From contig NZ_PDZL01000001.1 of assembly GCF_002735705.1 (NCBI RefSeq), positions 248,001-312,000 on the forward strand: a DNA stretch of 64,000 nt, written 5' to 3'. The notes beneath the pieces were generated by a model. That model saw nothing but the letters and a program-made list of their open reading frames with translations, was not told where the DNA came from and ran no database searches. Both the position numbers and the translations under genes were made by a program. Positions 53,214 through 62,284 of this stretch are shown one piece after another. Every line of letters begins with the position of its first letter. Position 1 is the first letter of the stretch. Source of the stretch: Janthinobacterium sp. BJB426 (GTDB lineage: Bacteria; Pseudomonadota; Gammaproteobacteria; Burkholderiales; Burkholderiaceae_D).

Positions 53214-55798
53214 TCAGCCAGGCCGATATCTATGCGGCGAAAATTCTCATCGTCGACGACCAGGAAGTCAATTTGCGCCTGCTCGAGCATTTGCTGCAAA
53301 GCGGCGGCTACACGGCCATCAGCAGCACCCTCGACGCGCACGCCGTGGCCGGCCTGCACCAGCGCCAGCAGTTCGACCTGATCATCCTCGACCTGGTGAT
53401 GCCTGGCATGAGCGGCTACGACGTGATGGATGCCTTGCGCCCGCTGGAACTGGAAGGCTATCTGCCCGTGCTGGTGATCGCCGCCGATCCGGACGCCAAG
53501 CTGGCGGCGCTGGAAGCGGGCGCGCGCGACTTCATCAGCAAGCCGTTTGATGCGCTCGAAGTGCTCACGCGCATCCGCAACATGCTCGAAGTGCGGTTGC
53601 TGCACCGCGCCGCGCGCCACTACAACACCTTGCTCGAACGCACGGTGGGCCAGCGCACGGCGGAACTGCAGCGCTTTCGCGGCGCCATGGACGCCACCAC
53701 CGACGCCATCTTCCTCGTCGACGTGCTGGGCATGACCCTGGTCGACGTCAATGACGGCGCGTGCCGTTTGCTCGGCTATGCGCGCGCCGAATTGCTGGCG
53801 CTGGCGCCCGGCACCCTGCTGCCGTCACCGCCGGCCCCGCCCCTGGCCGCGCTGCCAGGCGGCCCGGCCCACCTGGCCACGGAAGTGACGGAGTGCGAAC
53901 TGGTGCGGCGCGACCTGAGCCTGGTGCCCGTGGAACTGAGCTGGCACTGGTATGCGCAGGCGCCCGTGGCGGGCGGCTATCCTGGCACCCCTGGCGCGGG
54001 CGGCCTGCTGCTGATCGCCGTGGCGCGCGACATCAGCGAACGGCGCCAGGCGCAGGAGCGCCTGAAGCACCTGGCCCATTACGATGGTTTGACAGGGCTG
54101 CCGAACCGCAGCCTGTTTTACCAGACGCTGGCCCAGGCCGTCGAACTGGCGCAAGAGAAAAGCTGGCGCATCGTGGTGCTGTTCATCGCGCTCGACCGTT
54201 TTAAAAGCATCAATGACACCTTGGGCGCGGCGCTGGGCGACGAATTGCTGCGCCAGTTCAGCAACCGCCTGGTCGAATGCGTGCGCCTGCGTGACACGGT
54301 GGGGCGCCTGGGCAACGACGAATTCGCGTTGATTCTGACCATGAGCCGCAACCAGCAGGAAGCCGTGGCGGTCGCCAACCAGGTGCGCGAAGCCTTGCGC
54401 GCGCCGTTCGATTTGCGCGGCCATGCGGCCACCCTGACGGCCAGCATCGGTATCGCCATGTATCCGGACGACGCCACCGACCCGGAAACCCTGATCAAAT
54501 ACGCGAATACGGCCATGGGCGGCGCCAAGCAGGCGGGCCGCGACGGCTACCGCTTTTTCACGGCCGGCATGAACGTGCAGGTGCTGGCGCGCCTGGACCT
54601 GGAACTGGCGCTGCGCCATGCGCTCGAACACGATCAGTTCATCCTGTACTACCAGCCGAAGGTGGATTTGCGCACGGGGCGCATCAGCGGCGTGGAAGCG
54701 CTGCTGCGCTGGCGCCGTCCCGGCTACGGCCTGGTGGCGCCGGCCGAATTCGTGCCCGTGCTGGAAGACACGGGCCTGATCGTGCGCGTGGGCGCCTGGG
54801 TGATCCAGGCTGCCTGCCGCCAGATCGCCGAGTGGCGCGACAGCGAAGTGGGACCAGTGCACGTGGCCGTGAACGTGTCGAGCCGCCAGTTTGCCGAAGG
54901 CGACCTGGAAGGCGAAGTGACGCGCGCGCTGGCGCAGTATGGCGTGGCGCCGGAATTGCTGGAACTGGAACTGACGGAAACGGCGCTGATGTCGAATGCC
55001 GAGCGCACCATCGTCGTACTGGGCAAACTGAAGAAAATCGGCGTGAAGGTGGCCATCGACGATTTCGGCACCGGCTACTCGAGCCTCGCGTATCTGCAGC
55101 GCTTCCCCATCGACAAGCTGAAAATCGACATCGCCTTCGTGCGCAACATCACCAGCAACCCGAACGACGCGGCCATCGCGCTGGCCATCGTCAGCATGGC
55201 GCACAGTCTGAAACTGAGCGTGGTGGCCGAGGGCGTGGAGTCGCGCCCGCAGCTGGAATACCTGCGGCGCAACCGCTGCGACGAGATCCAGGGCTTCTAT
55301 TTCAGCCGCGCCCTGCCGGCGCTGGAACTGGGGCAGATGATCGTCGCCGGCGCCGGCCTGCCGCCCGGCCACGACCCGGCCGCCCAGCCCGCGCAAACCC
55401 TGCTCATCGTCGACGACGACGTCAACGTGCTGTCGTCATTGCACCGGCTGTTCCGTCCCGAGGGCTACCAGATCCTCACGGCCAGCACGCCGGCCGAAGG
55501 GTTTGAAATGCTGGCCCTGCACCGGGTCCACGTGATCGTCTGCGACCAGCGCATGCCCAGCATGAGCGGCACGGAATTTCTCAGTAAAGTAAAAGAGCTG
55601 TACCCGGAAACCATCCGCATCATCCTGTCCGGCTACACGGGCCTCGAAGCCGTGCTCGACTCGATCAACCGGGGCGCCATCTACCGTTTTTATACGAAGC
55701 CGTGGGATGATACCCAGCTGCGCGACAACATCCGCCTGGCCTTCCAGCACTACTGGATGGTGAACCAGCCGGGGCTGGCGCGGGTGGCGGTGCGCTAG
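53210..55798 (+). CDS. REC-PAS-GGDEF-EAL-REC protein, probable c-di-GMP phosphodiesterase
   Basis: An 862-residue cytoplasmic regulator. REC1 (10-130) has D61 and K111. A coiled coil leads to PAS (about 155-275). The GGDEF domain (about 285-450) is degenerate: the signature reads GNDEF (368-372), and the metal-binding FxDLD reads FIALD (A327). The EAL domain (about 463-710) is complete: EAL at 496-498, N555, E590, D617-D618, K638, E674 and E677. REC2 (about 728-845) has D779 and K830 in YTKPWDD, like RpfG-type receivers. Activity is therefore expected to be c-di-GMP hydrolysis, perhaps GTP-stimulated. It overlaps the kinase by four bases and likely receives phosphate from it on either receiver. 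Confidence 0.92.
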   Translation: MISQADIYAAKILIVDDQEVNLRLLEHLLQSGGYTAISSTLDAHAVAGLHQRQQFDLIILDLVMPGMSGYDVMDALRPLELEGYLPVLVIAADPDAKLAALEAGARDFISKPFDALEVLTRIRNMLEVRLLHRAARHYNTLLERTVGQRTAELQRFRGAMDATTDAIFLVDVLGMTLVDVNDGACRLLGYARAELLALAPGTLLPSPPAPPLAALPGGPAHLATEVTECELVRRDLSLVPVELSWHWYAQAPVAGGYPGTPGAGGLLLIAVARDISERRQAQERLKHLAHYDGLTGLPNRSLFYQTLAQAVELAQEKSWRIVVLFIALDRFKSINDTLGAALGDELLRQFSNRLVECVRLRDTVGRLGNDEFALILTMSRNQQEAVAVANQVREALRAPFDLRGHAATLTASIGIAMYPDDATDPETLIKYANTAMGGAKQAGRDGYRFFTAGMNVQVLARLDLELALRHALEHDQFILYYQPKVDLRTGRISGVEALLRWRRPGYGLVAPAEFVPVLEDTGLIVRVGAWVIQAACRQIAEWRDSEVGPVHVAVNVSSRQFAEGDLEGEVTRALAQYGVAPELLELELTETALMSNAERTIVVLGKLKKIGVKVAIDDFGTGYSSLAYLQRFPIDKLKIDIAFVRNITSNPNDAAIALAIVSMAHSLKLSVVAEGVESRPQLEYLRRNRCDEIQGFYFSRALPALELGQMIVAGAGLPPGHDPAAQPAQTLLIVDDDVNVLSSLHRLFRPEGYQILTASTPAEGFEMLALHRVHVIVCDQRMPSMSGTEFLSKVKELYPETIRIILSGYTGLEAVLDSINRGAIYRFYTKPWDDTQLRDNIRLAFQHYWMVNQPGLARVAVR

Positions 55799-55799
55799 C

Positions 55800-56780
55800 T
55801 CAATCGCTGAAGTGGTCGAAAGAGCTCAAGGCCAGATCGAGCGGCACTCCCTTCGCATCCACCAGCCGCAAGCCGCTTTCCGCCTCTATGCGGCCCACGC
55901 GCGTGGCGGGCGTGCCGCAGCTGGCCGCCAGGGCGGCGATGGCGTCGCGCGAGGACGCTGGCGCCGTGAAGCACAGTTCATAGTCGTCGCCGCCGGCGGC
56001 CGTGTAGCGGCGGCGCAGGGCGGTGTCTTGCCGTGCCAGCACGGGGCCGGCCGGCAGGGCGTCGACGTCGAGGGTGGCGCCCACCTGCGACGCTTTCAAT
56101 ATGTGGCCGAGGTCGCCCACCAGGCCGTCCGATATGTCGATGGCCGCATGCGCGAGGCCTTGCTCCGCCAATGCGCAACCGAGCGCCACGCGCGGCGTCG
56201 GCGTGTGCATGCGCGCGCTTGCCGTCAGCAGGTCGGCGGGTGCCAGCTCTTGTTCCATGCGGTAGCCGGCCAGCGCCAGGCGCGCGTCGCCCAGGGTGCC
56301 GCTGACCCAGATATCGTCGTCCGCCACGGCCGCGCTGCGGCGCAAGGCCTGGCCCGGCGCCAGTTCGCCAAACACCGTGATGCAGATATTCAAAGGCCCC
56401 TTGGTGGTGTCGCCGCCGATGAGTTCGCAATTAAACGCGTCGGCCAGCGCAAACAGGCCGTCGGCAAAGCCGGCCAGCCAGGCACGTTCGGCTTGCGGCA
56501 GCGCCAGGGCCAACGTGAATGCCACGGGGCGCGCGCCCATGGCGGCCAGGTCGGACAGGTTCACGGCCAGGCTTTTGTGACCCAGCATGCGGGCGTCGGC
56601 GCCGGCAAAGAAGTGCCGGTCCTCGACCAGCATGTCCGAGGAGATGGCGATCTGCTTGCCGGCACCGGGTGTAATCAGCGCGCAATCGTCGCCGATGCCC
56701 AGGGTGGCGCGGCCGGGGCGCTGGCGCACGAAATAGTGTTTGATCAGGTCGAATTCGGAAAGCGCGTCGTGTGGGGCCAT
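55800..56780 (-). CDS. thiL: Thiamine-monophosphate kinase
   Basis: A 326-residue enzyme phosphorylating thiamine phosphate to thiamine diphosphate. The N-terminus SEFDLIKHYF and LGIGDDCALI carry the metal-binding Asp pair. SSDMLVEDRHFF, HKSLAVNLSDLAAMGARP, LIGGDTTKGPLNICITVFGE and the C-terminal DDYELCFT are all conserved. The gene stops one base from the preceding EAL gene, in convergent orientation. Its promoter overlaps that of the plus-strand gene at 56870. Confidence 0.96.
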   Translation of the reverse strand: MAPHDALSEFDLIKHYFVRQRPGRATLGIGDDCALITPGAGKQIAISSDMLVEDRHFFAGADARMLGHKSLAVNLSDLAAMGARPVAFTLALALPQAERAWLAGFADGLFALADAFNCELIGGDTTKGPLNICITVFGELAPGQALRRSAAVADDDIWVSGTLGDARLALAGYRMEQELAPADLLTASARMHTPTPRVALGCALAEQGLAHAAIDISDGLVGDLGHILKASQVGATLDVDALPAGPVLARQDTALRRRYTAAGGDDYELCFTAPASSRDAIAALAASCGTPATRVGRIEAESGLRLVDAKGVPLDLALSSFDHFSD

Positions 56781-56795
56781 GGCGTAGTCTGTGCG

Positions 56796-56839
56796 TTGAA
56801 TGAGGGTGTGGCCCGGCTATTATAGGCTGGCCTACAATA
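56796..56839. promoter_or_regulatory. Overlapping divergent promoters of thiL and the unknown gene
   Basis: On the plus strand TTGAAT (56796-56801) and TATTAT (56818-56823) are spaced by 16 bases. On the minus strand a perfect TATAAT covers 56819-56824. Both lie in an imperfect 22-base inverted repeat (56818-56839), so the two -10 boxes share bases and the promoters should compete. The minus-strand -35 is not clear. Confidence 0.45.
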
Positions 56840-56869
56840 GGCGCCTTTGCCACTGCCGATCCGCTTGCA

Positions 56870-57478
56870 ATGCCCATCTCCGATATTCACATCCTGTTGC
56901 AATCCTGGCTCGATCATGGCTGGTTGCGCGACCCGCAAGCCGTCGGCCTGAGCACTTTCGAGGCGCAGGAGCTGGTGGCGCACGGCTTCTATCCCGTCAG
57001 CGACGTCGACCAGCTGTGCCTGTACGAGGACGAGCGCCTGTTCCGTCGCGCCGGCCGGCCCGTGCACGCATTGTTCAAGGCGTTTCTGCAGCGCGGCCAG
57101 CTGGTCGCGAATGGCCTGGGCCTCGGTGATCAGGTGCACCTGGCCGGCTTCCTGCGCGCGGCGCGGCAGCCTTTGCCGGCGTTTCGCGTGCTGCTCGAGC
57201 AGGGGGGCCGCAGCGGCGCCCTGCTGTTCGAGAATGGCCTGGTGCTGCAGTTTTCCGCCAACTTGCGCGGCAAGCCCCGTCATTACTATCTGACCCTGGT
57301 CGAGGGGAACGTGGCCGACGCCCATGTTCCAGACCGCCGCGACAGTGATATCGACTTGCGCGCGGCCGCCGCGCGCCATGTCCAGGCCCTGTACGACAGC
57401 CGTGACACTGCCGAACTGCAGCGCCTGGCCCGGCGCGGCAATGCGGCGCTGCGCGAGCTGGCGCGCCTGCTTTCCTAG
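56870..57478 (+). CDS. Unrecognised 202-residue protein
   Basis: I do not recognise the family. The protein is soluble-looking, with no signal or membrane segment. It starts MPISDIHILLQSWLDHGWLR, has a middle part with alternating strands (FRVLLEQGGRSGALLFENGLVLQFSANLRGKPRHYYLTLVEGNV, in pieces) and a charged helical C-terminus. The mixture suggests an alpha/beta fold and resembles small lyase-type barrels only loosely. I considered chorismate lyase (UbiC) and rejected it. The gene lies between thiL and a MarR gene and overlaps the latter's end by four bases. Confidence 0.7.
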   Translation: MPISDIHILLQSWLDHGWLRDPQAVGLSTFEAQELVAHGFYPVSDVDQLCLYEDERLFRRAGRPVHALFKAFLQRGQLVANGLGLGDQVHLAGFLRAARQPLPAFRVLLEQGGRSGALLFENGLVLQFSANLRGKPRHYYLTLVEGNVADAHVPDRRDSDIDLRAAAARHVQALYDSRDTAELQRLARRGNAALRELARLLS

Positions 57479-57996
57479 CCTTTCTTCGCCTGCGCCATGC
57501 CGTGCAGCAGCTTGGCCAGCAACTGGTCGAGCTGGCGCTGCTCGTCCGCGCTGAGCGCCGACAGCATGGCGCGCTCGTTCTCCACGTGCAGCAGCACCAG
57601 CTTTTCTATCAGTTCCAATCCCCTTTGTGTCAGGGCCACCAGCACGCCGCGCCGGTCCGTCGGGTGCTTCTGGCGTTCGATCAGGCCGGCCACTTCCAGC
57701 CGGTCGATGCGATTGGTCATGCCGCCCGAGGACAGCATGGCCGCTTCGTACAGGGCCGTCGGCATCAGGCTGTAGGGCGCGCCCGAGCGGCGCAAGGTCG
57801 CCAGCACGTCGAATTCGCCAGGTTGCAAGCCGTGTTCGGCAAACAGCGGGTTGAGCCAGTCGCGCGCCATCAGCTGCGCCACCGTGCCTAGCTGGCCCAC
57901 CAGCTGCATGGCACGGGTATCCATCTGCGGCAGTTCGCGCTGCCATTGTGCGGCGGCAAATTGCGCGCGCGTGTGTTCTTGCAGGGTCGTTGTCAT
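57475..57996 (-). CDS. MarR-family transcriptional regulator
   Basis: A 173-residue dimeric winged-helix regulator. The DNA-binding part is seen in PGEFDVLATLRRSGAPYSLMPTALYEAAMLSSGGMTNRIDRLEVAGLIERQKHPTDRRGVLVALTQRG, in pieces, with the wing DRRGV intact. Helices at both ends form the dimer interface. It is divergent from a CynX-type exporter, and two tandem inverted repeats lie between them, so repression of both genes is likely. The signal is unknown. Confidence 0.94.
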   Translation of the reverse strand: MTTTLQEHTRAQFAAAQWQRELPQMDTRAMQLVGQLGTVAQLMARDWLNPLFAEHGLQPGEFDVLATLRRSGAPYSLMPTALYEAAMLSSGGMTNRIDRLEVAGLIERQKHPTDRRGVLVALTQRGLELIEKLVLLHVENERAMLSALSADEQRQLDQLLAKLLHGMAQAKKG

Positions 57997-58008
57997 CGGG
58001 GTTCCATT

Positions 58009-58026
58009 TATCTTGACATCAAGATA
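58009..58026. promoter_or_regulatory. MarR operator 1
   Basis: TATCTTGA-CA-TCAAGATA is an inverted repeat with perfect 8-base arms in the MarR-MFS gap. Its sequence and spacing fit MarR-family binding sites. Confidence 0.75.
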
Positions 58027-58032
58027 GATTTC

Positions 58033-58050
58033 TATCTTTATGTTAAGATA
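58033..58050. promoter_or_regulatory. MarR operator 2
   Basis: TATCTTTA-TG-TTAAGATA repeats the first operator with one arm mismatch, exactly 24 bases downstream. Tandem sites on nearly the same helical face suggest cooperative binding. Confidence 0.7.
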
Positions 58051-58117
58051 CTTTTCATCGAGTCATATTTGATGACGCATTAAACCATGTGCCTCCCAGC
58101 GAGGCAAGGACTATCCC

Positions 58118-59323
58118 ATGCCTTCCGCACGACCTGCCGCTACCCCTTCTTCTTCCGCTTCCTCGGCCCTGCTGGTGGCCGCCATCATCCTGCTGGGGCT
58201 GAACCTGCGGCCCATCCTGGCCGCCATCGGCCCCTTGCTCGACAGTATCCAGGCCAGCACGGGCCTCAGCAATGCCGACGCGGGCTTGCTGACCACGGTG
58301 CCCGTCTTTGCCATGGGCGTGTGCGCGCTGGCGGGCGCGCAGCTGCAGCGCCGGCTGGGCGTGGCGCGTGGCATCAGTATCGGCATCGCCATCATCGCCG
58401 CCGCCTGCGCGCTGCGCTGGCCCTTGCATGGCAGCGGCGGCCTGATCGCCACGGCGGCCCTGGGCGGCCTGGGCATCGCGCTGGTGCAGGCGCTGCTGCC
58501 TGCCTTCATCAAGCGCCATTTCCCCGCGCGGGCCGGCCAGCTGATGGGTTTTTATACGACGGGCATCATGGGCGGCGCGGCCATTGCCGCCGCCTCCGCT
58601 TCACCGCTGGCGCAAAGCTGGGGCTGGCAAGCGCTGCTGGCCCTGTGGGCGCTGCCCGCCGTGGCGGCCGGGCTGCTGTGGCGCCGCGCGGCCGCTTCGC
58701 GCGTGGATGTGGCTAGCGGCGCGGGCGCCAGCCTACCCGTGGGCAGTGGCCGTGCCTGGCTGCTGATGGTGTTCTTTGGCATCGGCACGGGTGCGTACAC
58801 CCTGGTGCTGGCCTGGCTACCGCCGTTTTATACGGAACTGGGCTGGAGCGCGGCCGACAGCGGCTTGCTGCTCGGTGGCCTGACGCTGGTGGAAGTGCTG
58901 GCGGGACTGGTGATTTCCAGCGTCATCCACCGCTTTCCCGACCGCCGCATCCTGTTATTGTCGGTATTGCTGGCCGTGCTGGGCGGCTTGGCTTGCCTGA
59001 TCGTGGCGCCCGTGCAACTGGCCATTCCTGCCGTGATATTGCTGGGCTGCGGTATCGGTTCGCTGTTCCCCTTGTCGCTGATCGTCACCATGGACCACGT
59101 GCGTGACCCGGCCGGCGCCGGCGCGCTGCTGGGCTTTGTGCAAGGCGGCGGCTACATCATCGCCAGCAGCATGCCGTTCATCGCCGGCCTGATCCGCCAG
59201 CACTCGTCCAGCCTGGCCCAGGCGTGGATGGTGATGGCGGGCGGCGTGGTGCTGTTATTGCTGATCGCCGTGCGCTTCGCGCCGGGAGCGCGGCTGGCGT
59301 CGCCGGCGGCAAAAATCGCGTAG
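58118..59323 (+). CDS. CynX/NimT-family MFS transporter
   Basis: A 401-residue inner-membrane protein with about twelve hydrophobic segments. The N-terminal LNLRPILAAIGPLLDSIQ is the hallmark of the CynX/NimT group (cyanate and 2-nitroimidazole transporters). GFYTTGIMGGAAIAAA follows in the middle. Its divergent MarR regulator with two operators suggests inducible efflux or uptake of a small toxic anion or drug. The actual substrate is not known. A short hypothetical gene follows after 34 bases. Confidence 0.9.
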   Translation: MPSARPAATPSSSASSALLVAAIILLGLNLRPILAAIGPLLDSIQASTGLSNADAGLLTTVPVFAMGVCALAGAQLQRRLGVARGISIGIAIIAAACALRWPLHGSGGLIATAALGGLGIALVQALLPAFIKRHFPARAGQLMGFYTTGIMGGAAIAAASASPLAQSWGWQALLALWALPAVAAGLLWRRAAASRVDVASGAGASLPVGSGRAWLLMVFFGIGTGAYTLVLAWLPPFYTELGWSAADSGLLLGGLTLVEVLAGLVISSVIHRFPDRRILLLSVLLAVLGGLACLIVAPVQLAIPAVILLGCGIGSLFPLSLIVTMDHVRDPAGAGALLGFVQGGGYIIASSMPFIAGLIRQHSSSLAQAWMVMAGGVVLLLLIAVRFAPGARLASPAAKIA

Positions 59324-59357
59324 GCTGTCGGCTTGTCCTTGATAGAAAGATGCCGCC

Positions 59358-59738
59358 ATGGCTGACCATCCCGCCACGCCACCGTCCCTGCTGCCCGCCA
59401 ACCGCCGCATCGTGCTGTCCGGCGAGGATGCGCTGCGCATCCTGCGCGAGATCGAATTCCTGCTGCAGTCGCTGCATCACATCGGCCGCCATTATTATCC
59501 CGACGGCGACGATGACGGCGCCGATGCCCTGCGTCGGGCGCAGTATTGCGCGGAGACGACGCGCTTCATCGATGCGCAGCAAGCGACGACGCGTCTGGCG
59601 CTGATGCGCAGCATCCTGTCCGCACCGTTCGACGACACCCTGGGCGCGGACGACATGGACGATATCGAGCGCGCCGTCGAAGCGCTGCCGCTATGGCGCG
59701 CCTCCGATGATCCATCACAAAAACTAATTGAAATCTAA
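59358..59738 (+). CDS. Hypothetical 126-residue protein
   Basis: An unrecognised soluble protein. It has a helical N-terminal half (SGEDALRILREIEFLLQSLHHIGRHY, seen in pieces), an Asp-rich PDGDDDGADALRR loop, and an acidic C-terminal helix. There are no signal peptide, membrane helix or metal motif. The start follows the MFS gene by 34 bases on the same strand, so it may be co-transcribed with it. Confidence 0.6.
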   Translation: MADHPATPPSLLPANRRIVLSGEDALRILREIEFLLQSLHHIGRHYYPDGDDDGADALRRAQYCAETTRFIDAQQATTRLALMRSILSAPFDDTLGADDMDDIERAVEALPLWRASDDPSQKLIEI

Positions 59739-59912
59739 AATTTGATAGTTTTTCCTGTTCAGGACGTTTGTGTCGCCGGACGGCCTTACAATGCTAGGTT
59801 ATGCGTTTTCGTGATATCAGACTGTGGCTAGCGGAAAATACCTAGCTAATTGAAAGAATCGGTCTGATAAAATCCGGAACACCCGATCGACCAAACAGGA
59901 AGGCAGCACAGC

Positions 59913-62231
59913 ATGGATTCGTCATCTGATAAAAAAGAAGAATTGCGTCAACAATTGCGCTTGGCCGCACTCGAGTATCACGAGTGCCCGCGCCCCGGCA
60001 AAATCAGCGTGACGCCGACCAAACAACTGACCAACCAGCGCGACCTGGCACTGGCCTACTCGCCAGGCGTGGCGGCACCGTGCGAAGAAATCGTCATCGA
60101 TCCGGCGAATGCCTATAAATATACGGCGCGCGGCAACCTGGTGGCCGTCATCACCAACGGCACGGCCGTGCTGGGACTGGGCAACATCGGTCCGCTGGCC
60201 GCCAAGCCGGTGATGGAAGGCAAGGGCGTGCTGTTCAAGAAATTCGCCGGCATCGACGTCTTCGACATCGAAATCAACGAGATGGACCCGGACAAGCTGG
60301 TCGACATCATCGCTTCGCTGGAACCGACCTTCGGCGGCGTGAACCTGGAAGACATCAAGGCGCCCGAGTGCTTCTACATTGAACGCCAGCTGCGCGACCG
60401 CATGAAGATTCCCGTCTTCCATGACGACCAGCACGGCACCGCCATCATCGTCGGCGCGGCCATCCTGAACGGCCTGAAAGCCGTCGGCAAGAAAATCGAG
60501 GACTGCAAGCTGGTCGTGTCGGGCGCGGGCGCCGCGGCGCTGGCCTGCCTGGACCTGATCGTCGACCTGGGCTTCCCGCTGAAAAATATCTACGTCACCG
60601 ACCTGGCCGGCGTCGTCTACAAGGGCCGCACGGAACTGATGGACCCGGACAAGGAACGCTTCGCGCAAGACACGCCGCTGCGCACCCTGGCCGAGATCAT
60701 CCCGGACGCCGACATTTTCCTCGGCGTCTCCGCCGGCGGCGTGCTGAAACAGGACATGGTGCGCAAGATGGCGCCGAACCCATTGATCCTGGCGCTGGCC
60801 AATCCGAATCCGGAAATCCTGCCGGAAGAAGTCAAGGCCGTGCGCAGCGACGCCATCATCGCCACGGGCCGTTCGGACTATCCGAACCAGGTCAACAACG
60901 TGCTGTGCTTCCCGTACATCTTCCGCGGCGCCCTCGATTGCGGCGCCACGACGATCACGCGCGAAATGGAAATCGCCGTCGTACACGCGATCGCCGACCT
61001 GGCGCATGCCGAGCAGTCGGATATCGTGGCCACCACGTATGGCATCAGCAACCTGTCGTTCGGTCCTGAATACCTGATCCCGATGCCGTTCGATCCGCGC
61101 TTGCTGATCAAGATCGCGCCGGCAGTCGCCAAGGCGGCCGAGGATTCCGGCGTCGCCACGCGTCCGATCAAGGATCTGCAAGCGTACGCGGACAGCCTGC
61201 AGCAATTCGTCTACCGCAGCGGCACCTTCATGAAGCCGCTGTTCCTGATGGCCAAATCCACGCCGGCCGAACTCAAACGCATCGTCTATGCCGAAGGCGA
61301 AGAAGAGCGCGTGCTGCGCGCCGTGCAAGTGGTGGTCGATGAAAAACTGGCGCGTCCCATCCTGGTCGGCCGTCCACCCGTGCTCGAAGCGCGCATCCAG
61401 AAGTTCGGCCTGCGCCTCAAGCAAGGCGTCGACTTCGACGTCATCAACCCGGACTTCGACGAGCGCTATCGCGATTACTGGAATACGTACTACGCCATGA
61501 CCAGCCGCAAGGGCGTCACCGAGGAATACGCGAAGCTGGAAATGCGCCGCCGTCACACCCTGATCGGCTCGATGATGATCCACAAGGGCGACGCCGACGG
61601 CATGATCTGCGGCACCTTCGGCACCACCCAGCTGCACCTGAAATACATCGACCAGGTACTGGGCAAGCGCGCCGGCAGCAATGTGTATGCGGCCATGAAC
61701 GTGCTGATCATGCCGGAGCGCCAGCTGGTGATGGTCGACACGCACGTCAATGAAAACCCGGACGCCGACCAGTTGGCCGAGATCACCATCATGGCTGCCG
61801 AAGAGATGACCCGTTTCGGCCTGTCGCCGCGCGCGGCCCTGCTGTCGCACTCGAACTTTGGTTCCAGCGACAGCGCCTCGGCGCAAAAGATGCGCGCCGC
61901 CCTGGCCATCGTCAAGGAACGCGCGCCGGACCTGGAAATCGACGGCGAAATGCACGGCGATACGGCCCTCGACAGCAAGCTGCGTCAAAAACTGATGCCC
62001 AATTCGGCACTGAAGAACGACGCCAACCTGCTCGTCATGCCGAATATCGAGTCGGCCAACATCGCCTACAACCTGGTGAAGACGGCTGCCGGCAACGGCA
62101 TCGCCGTGGGCCCGATCCTGCTCGGCTGTGCCAAGCCCGTGCACATTCTGACGCCATCGGCCACCGTGCGCCGTATCGTCAACATGACGGCGCTGTGCGT
62201 CGTGGATGCTGTCGCCCAGCGTAAAGTCTAA
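59913..62231 (+). CDS. maeB: NADP-dependent malic enzyme (MaeB type)
   Basis: A 772-residue enzyme decarboxylating malate to pyruvate with NADP+. The N-terminal malic domain (about 1-430) has [26 protein letters not shown] for metal and substrate, and the NAD(P)-binding [16 protein letters not shown]. The C-terminal part (about 440-772) resembles phosphotransacetylase but is usually catalytically inactive and serves in regulation by acetyl-CoA. The full-length hybrid is typical of Gram-negative MaeB. An AGGAAGG ribosome site is present. A strong terminator follows. Confidence 0.96.
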   Translation: MDSSSDKKEELRQQLRLAALEYHECPRPGKISVTPTKQLTNQRDLALAYSPGVAAPCEEIVIDPANAYKYTARGNLVAVITNGTAVLGLGNIGPLAAKPVMEGKGVLFKKFAGIDVFDIEINEMDPDKLVDIIASLEPTFGGVNLEDIKAPECFYIERQLRDRMKIPVFHDDQHGTAIIVGAAILNGLKAVGKKIEDCKLVVSGAGAAALACLDLIVDLGFPLKNIYVTDLAGVVYKGRTELMDPDKERFAQDTPLRTLAEIIPDADIFLGVSAGGVLKQDMVRKMAPNPLILALANPNPEILPEEVKAVRSDAIIATGRSDYPNQVNNVLCFPYIFRGALDCGATTITREMEIAVVHAIADLAHAEQSDIVATTYGISNLSFGPEYLIPMPFDPRLLIKIAPAVAKAAEDSGVATRPIKDLQAYADSLQQFVYRSGTFMKPLFLMAKSTPAELKRIVYAEGEEERVLRAVQVVVDEKLARPILVGRPPVLEARIQKFGLRLKQGVDFDVINPDFDERYRDYWNTYYAMTSRKGVTEEYAKLEMRRRHTLIGSMMIHKGDADGMICGTFGTTQLHLKYIDQVLGKRAGSNVYAAMNVLIMPERQLVMVDTHVNENPDADQLAEITIMAAEEMTRFGLSPRAALLSHSNFGSSDSASAQKMRAALAIVKERAPDLEIDGEMHGDTALDSKLRQKLMPNSALKNDANLLVMPNIESANIAYNLVKTAAGNGIAVGPILLGCAKPVHILTPSATVRRIVNMTALCVVDAVAQRKV

Positions 62232-62247
62232 GCCTTAGCTGCACATG

Positions 62248-62284
62248 AAAAGCCGCCCCGTCCGCAAGGAGGGGCGGTTTTTTT
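62248..62284 (+). terminator. Intrinsic terminator after maeB
   Basis: CCGCCCC and GGGGCGG (62253-62259 and 62271-62277) around an 11-base loop are followed by seven T residues. It overlaps the end of the convergent membrane-protein gene. Confidence 0.9.

Noticed and set aside
56870..57478. Call as chorismate lyase (UbiC)
   Set aside because: Length is near but the expected Arg and Glu pocket motifs could not be found and no ubiA follows.
59922..62144. 740-codon minus-strand frame opposite maeB
   Set aside because: Shadow of a highly biased gene, with no recognisable protein features.
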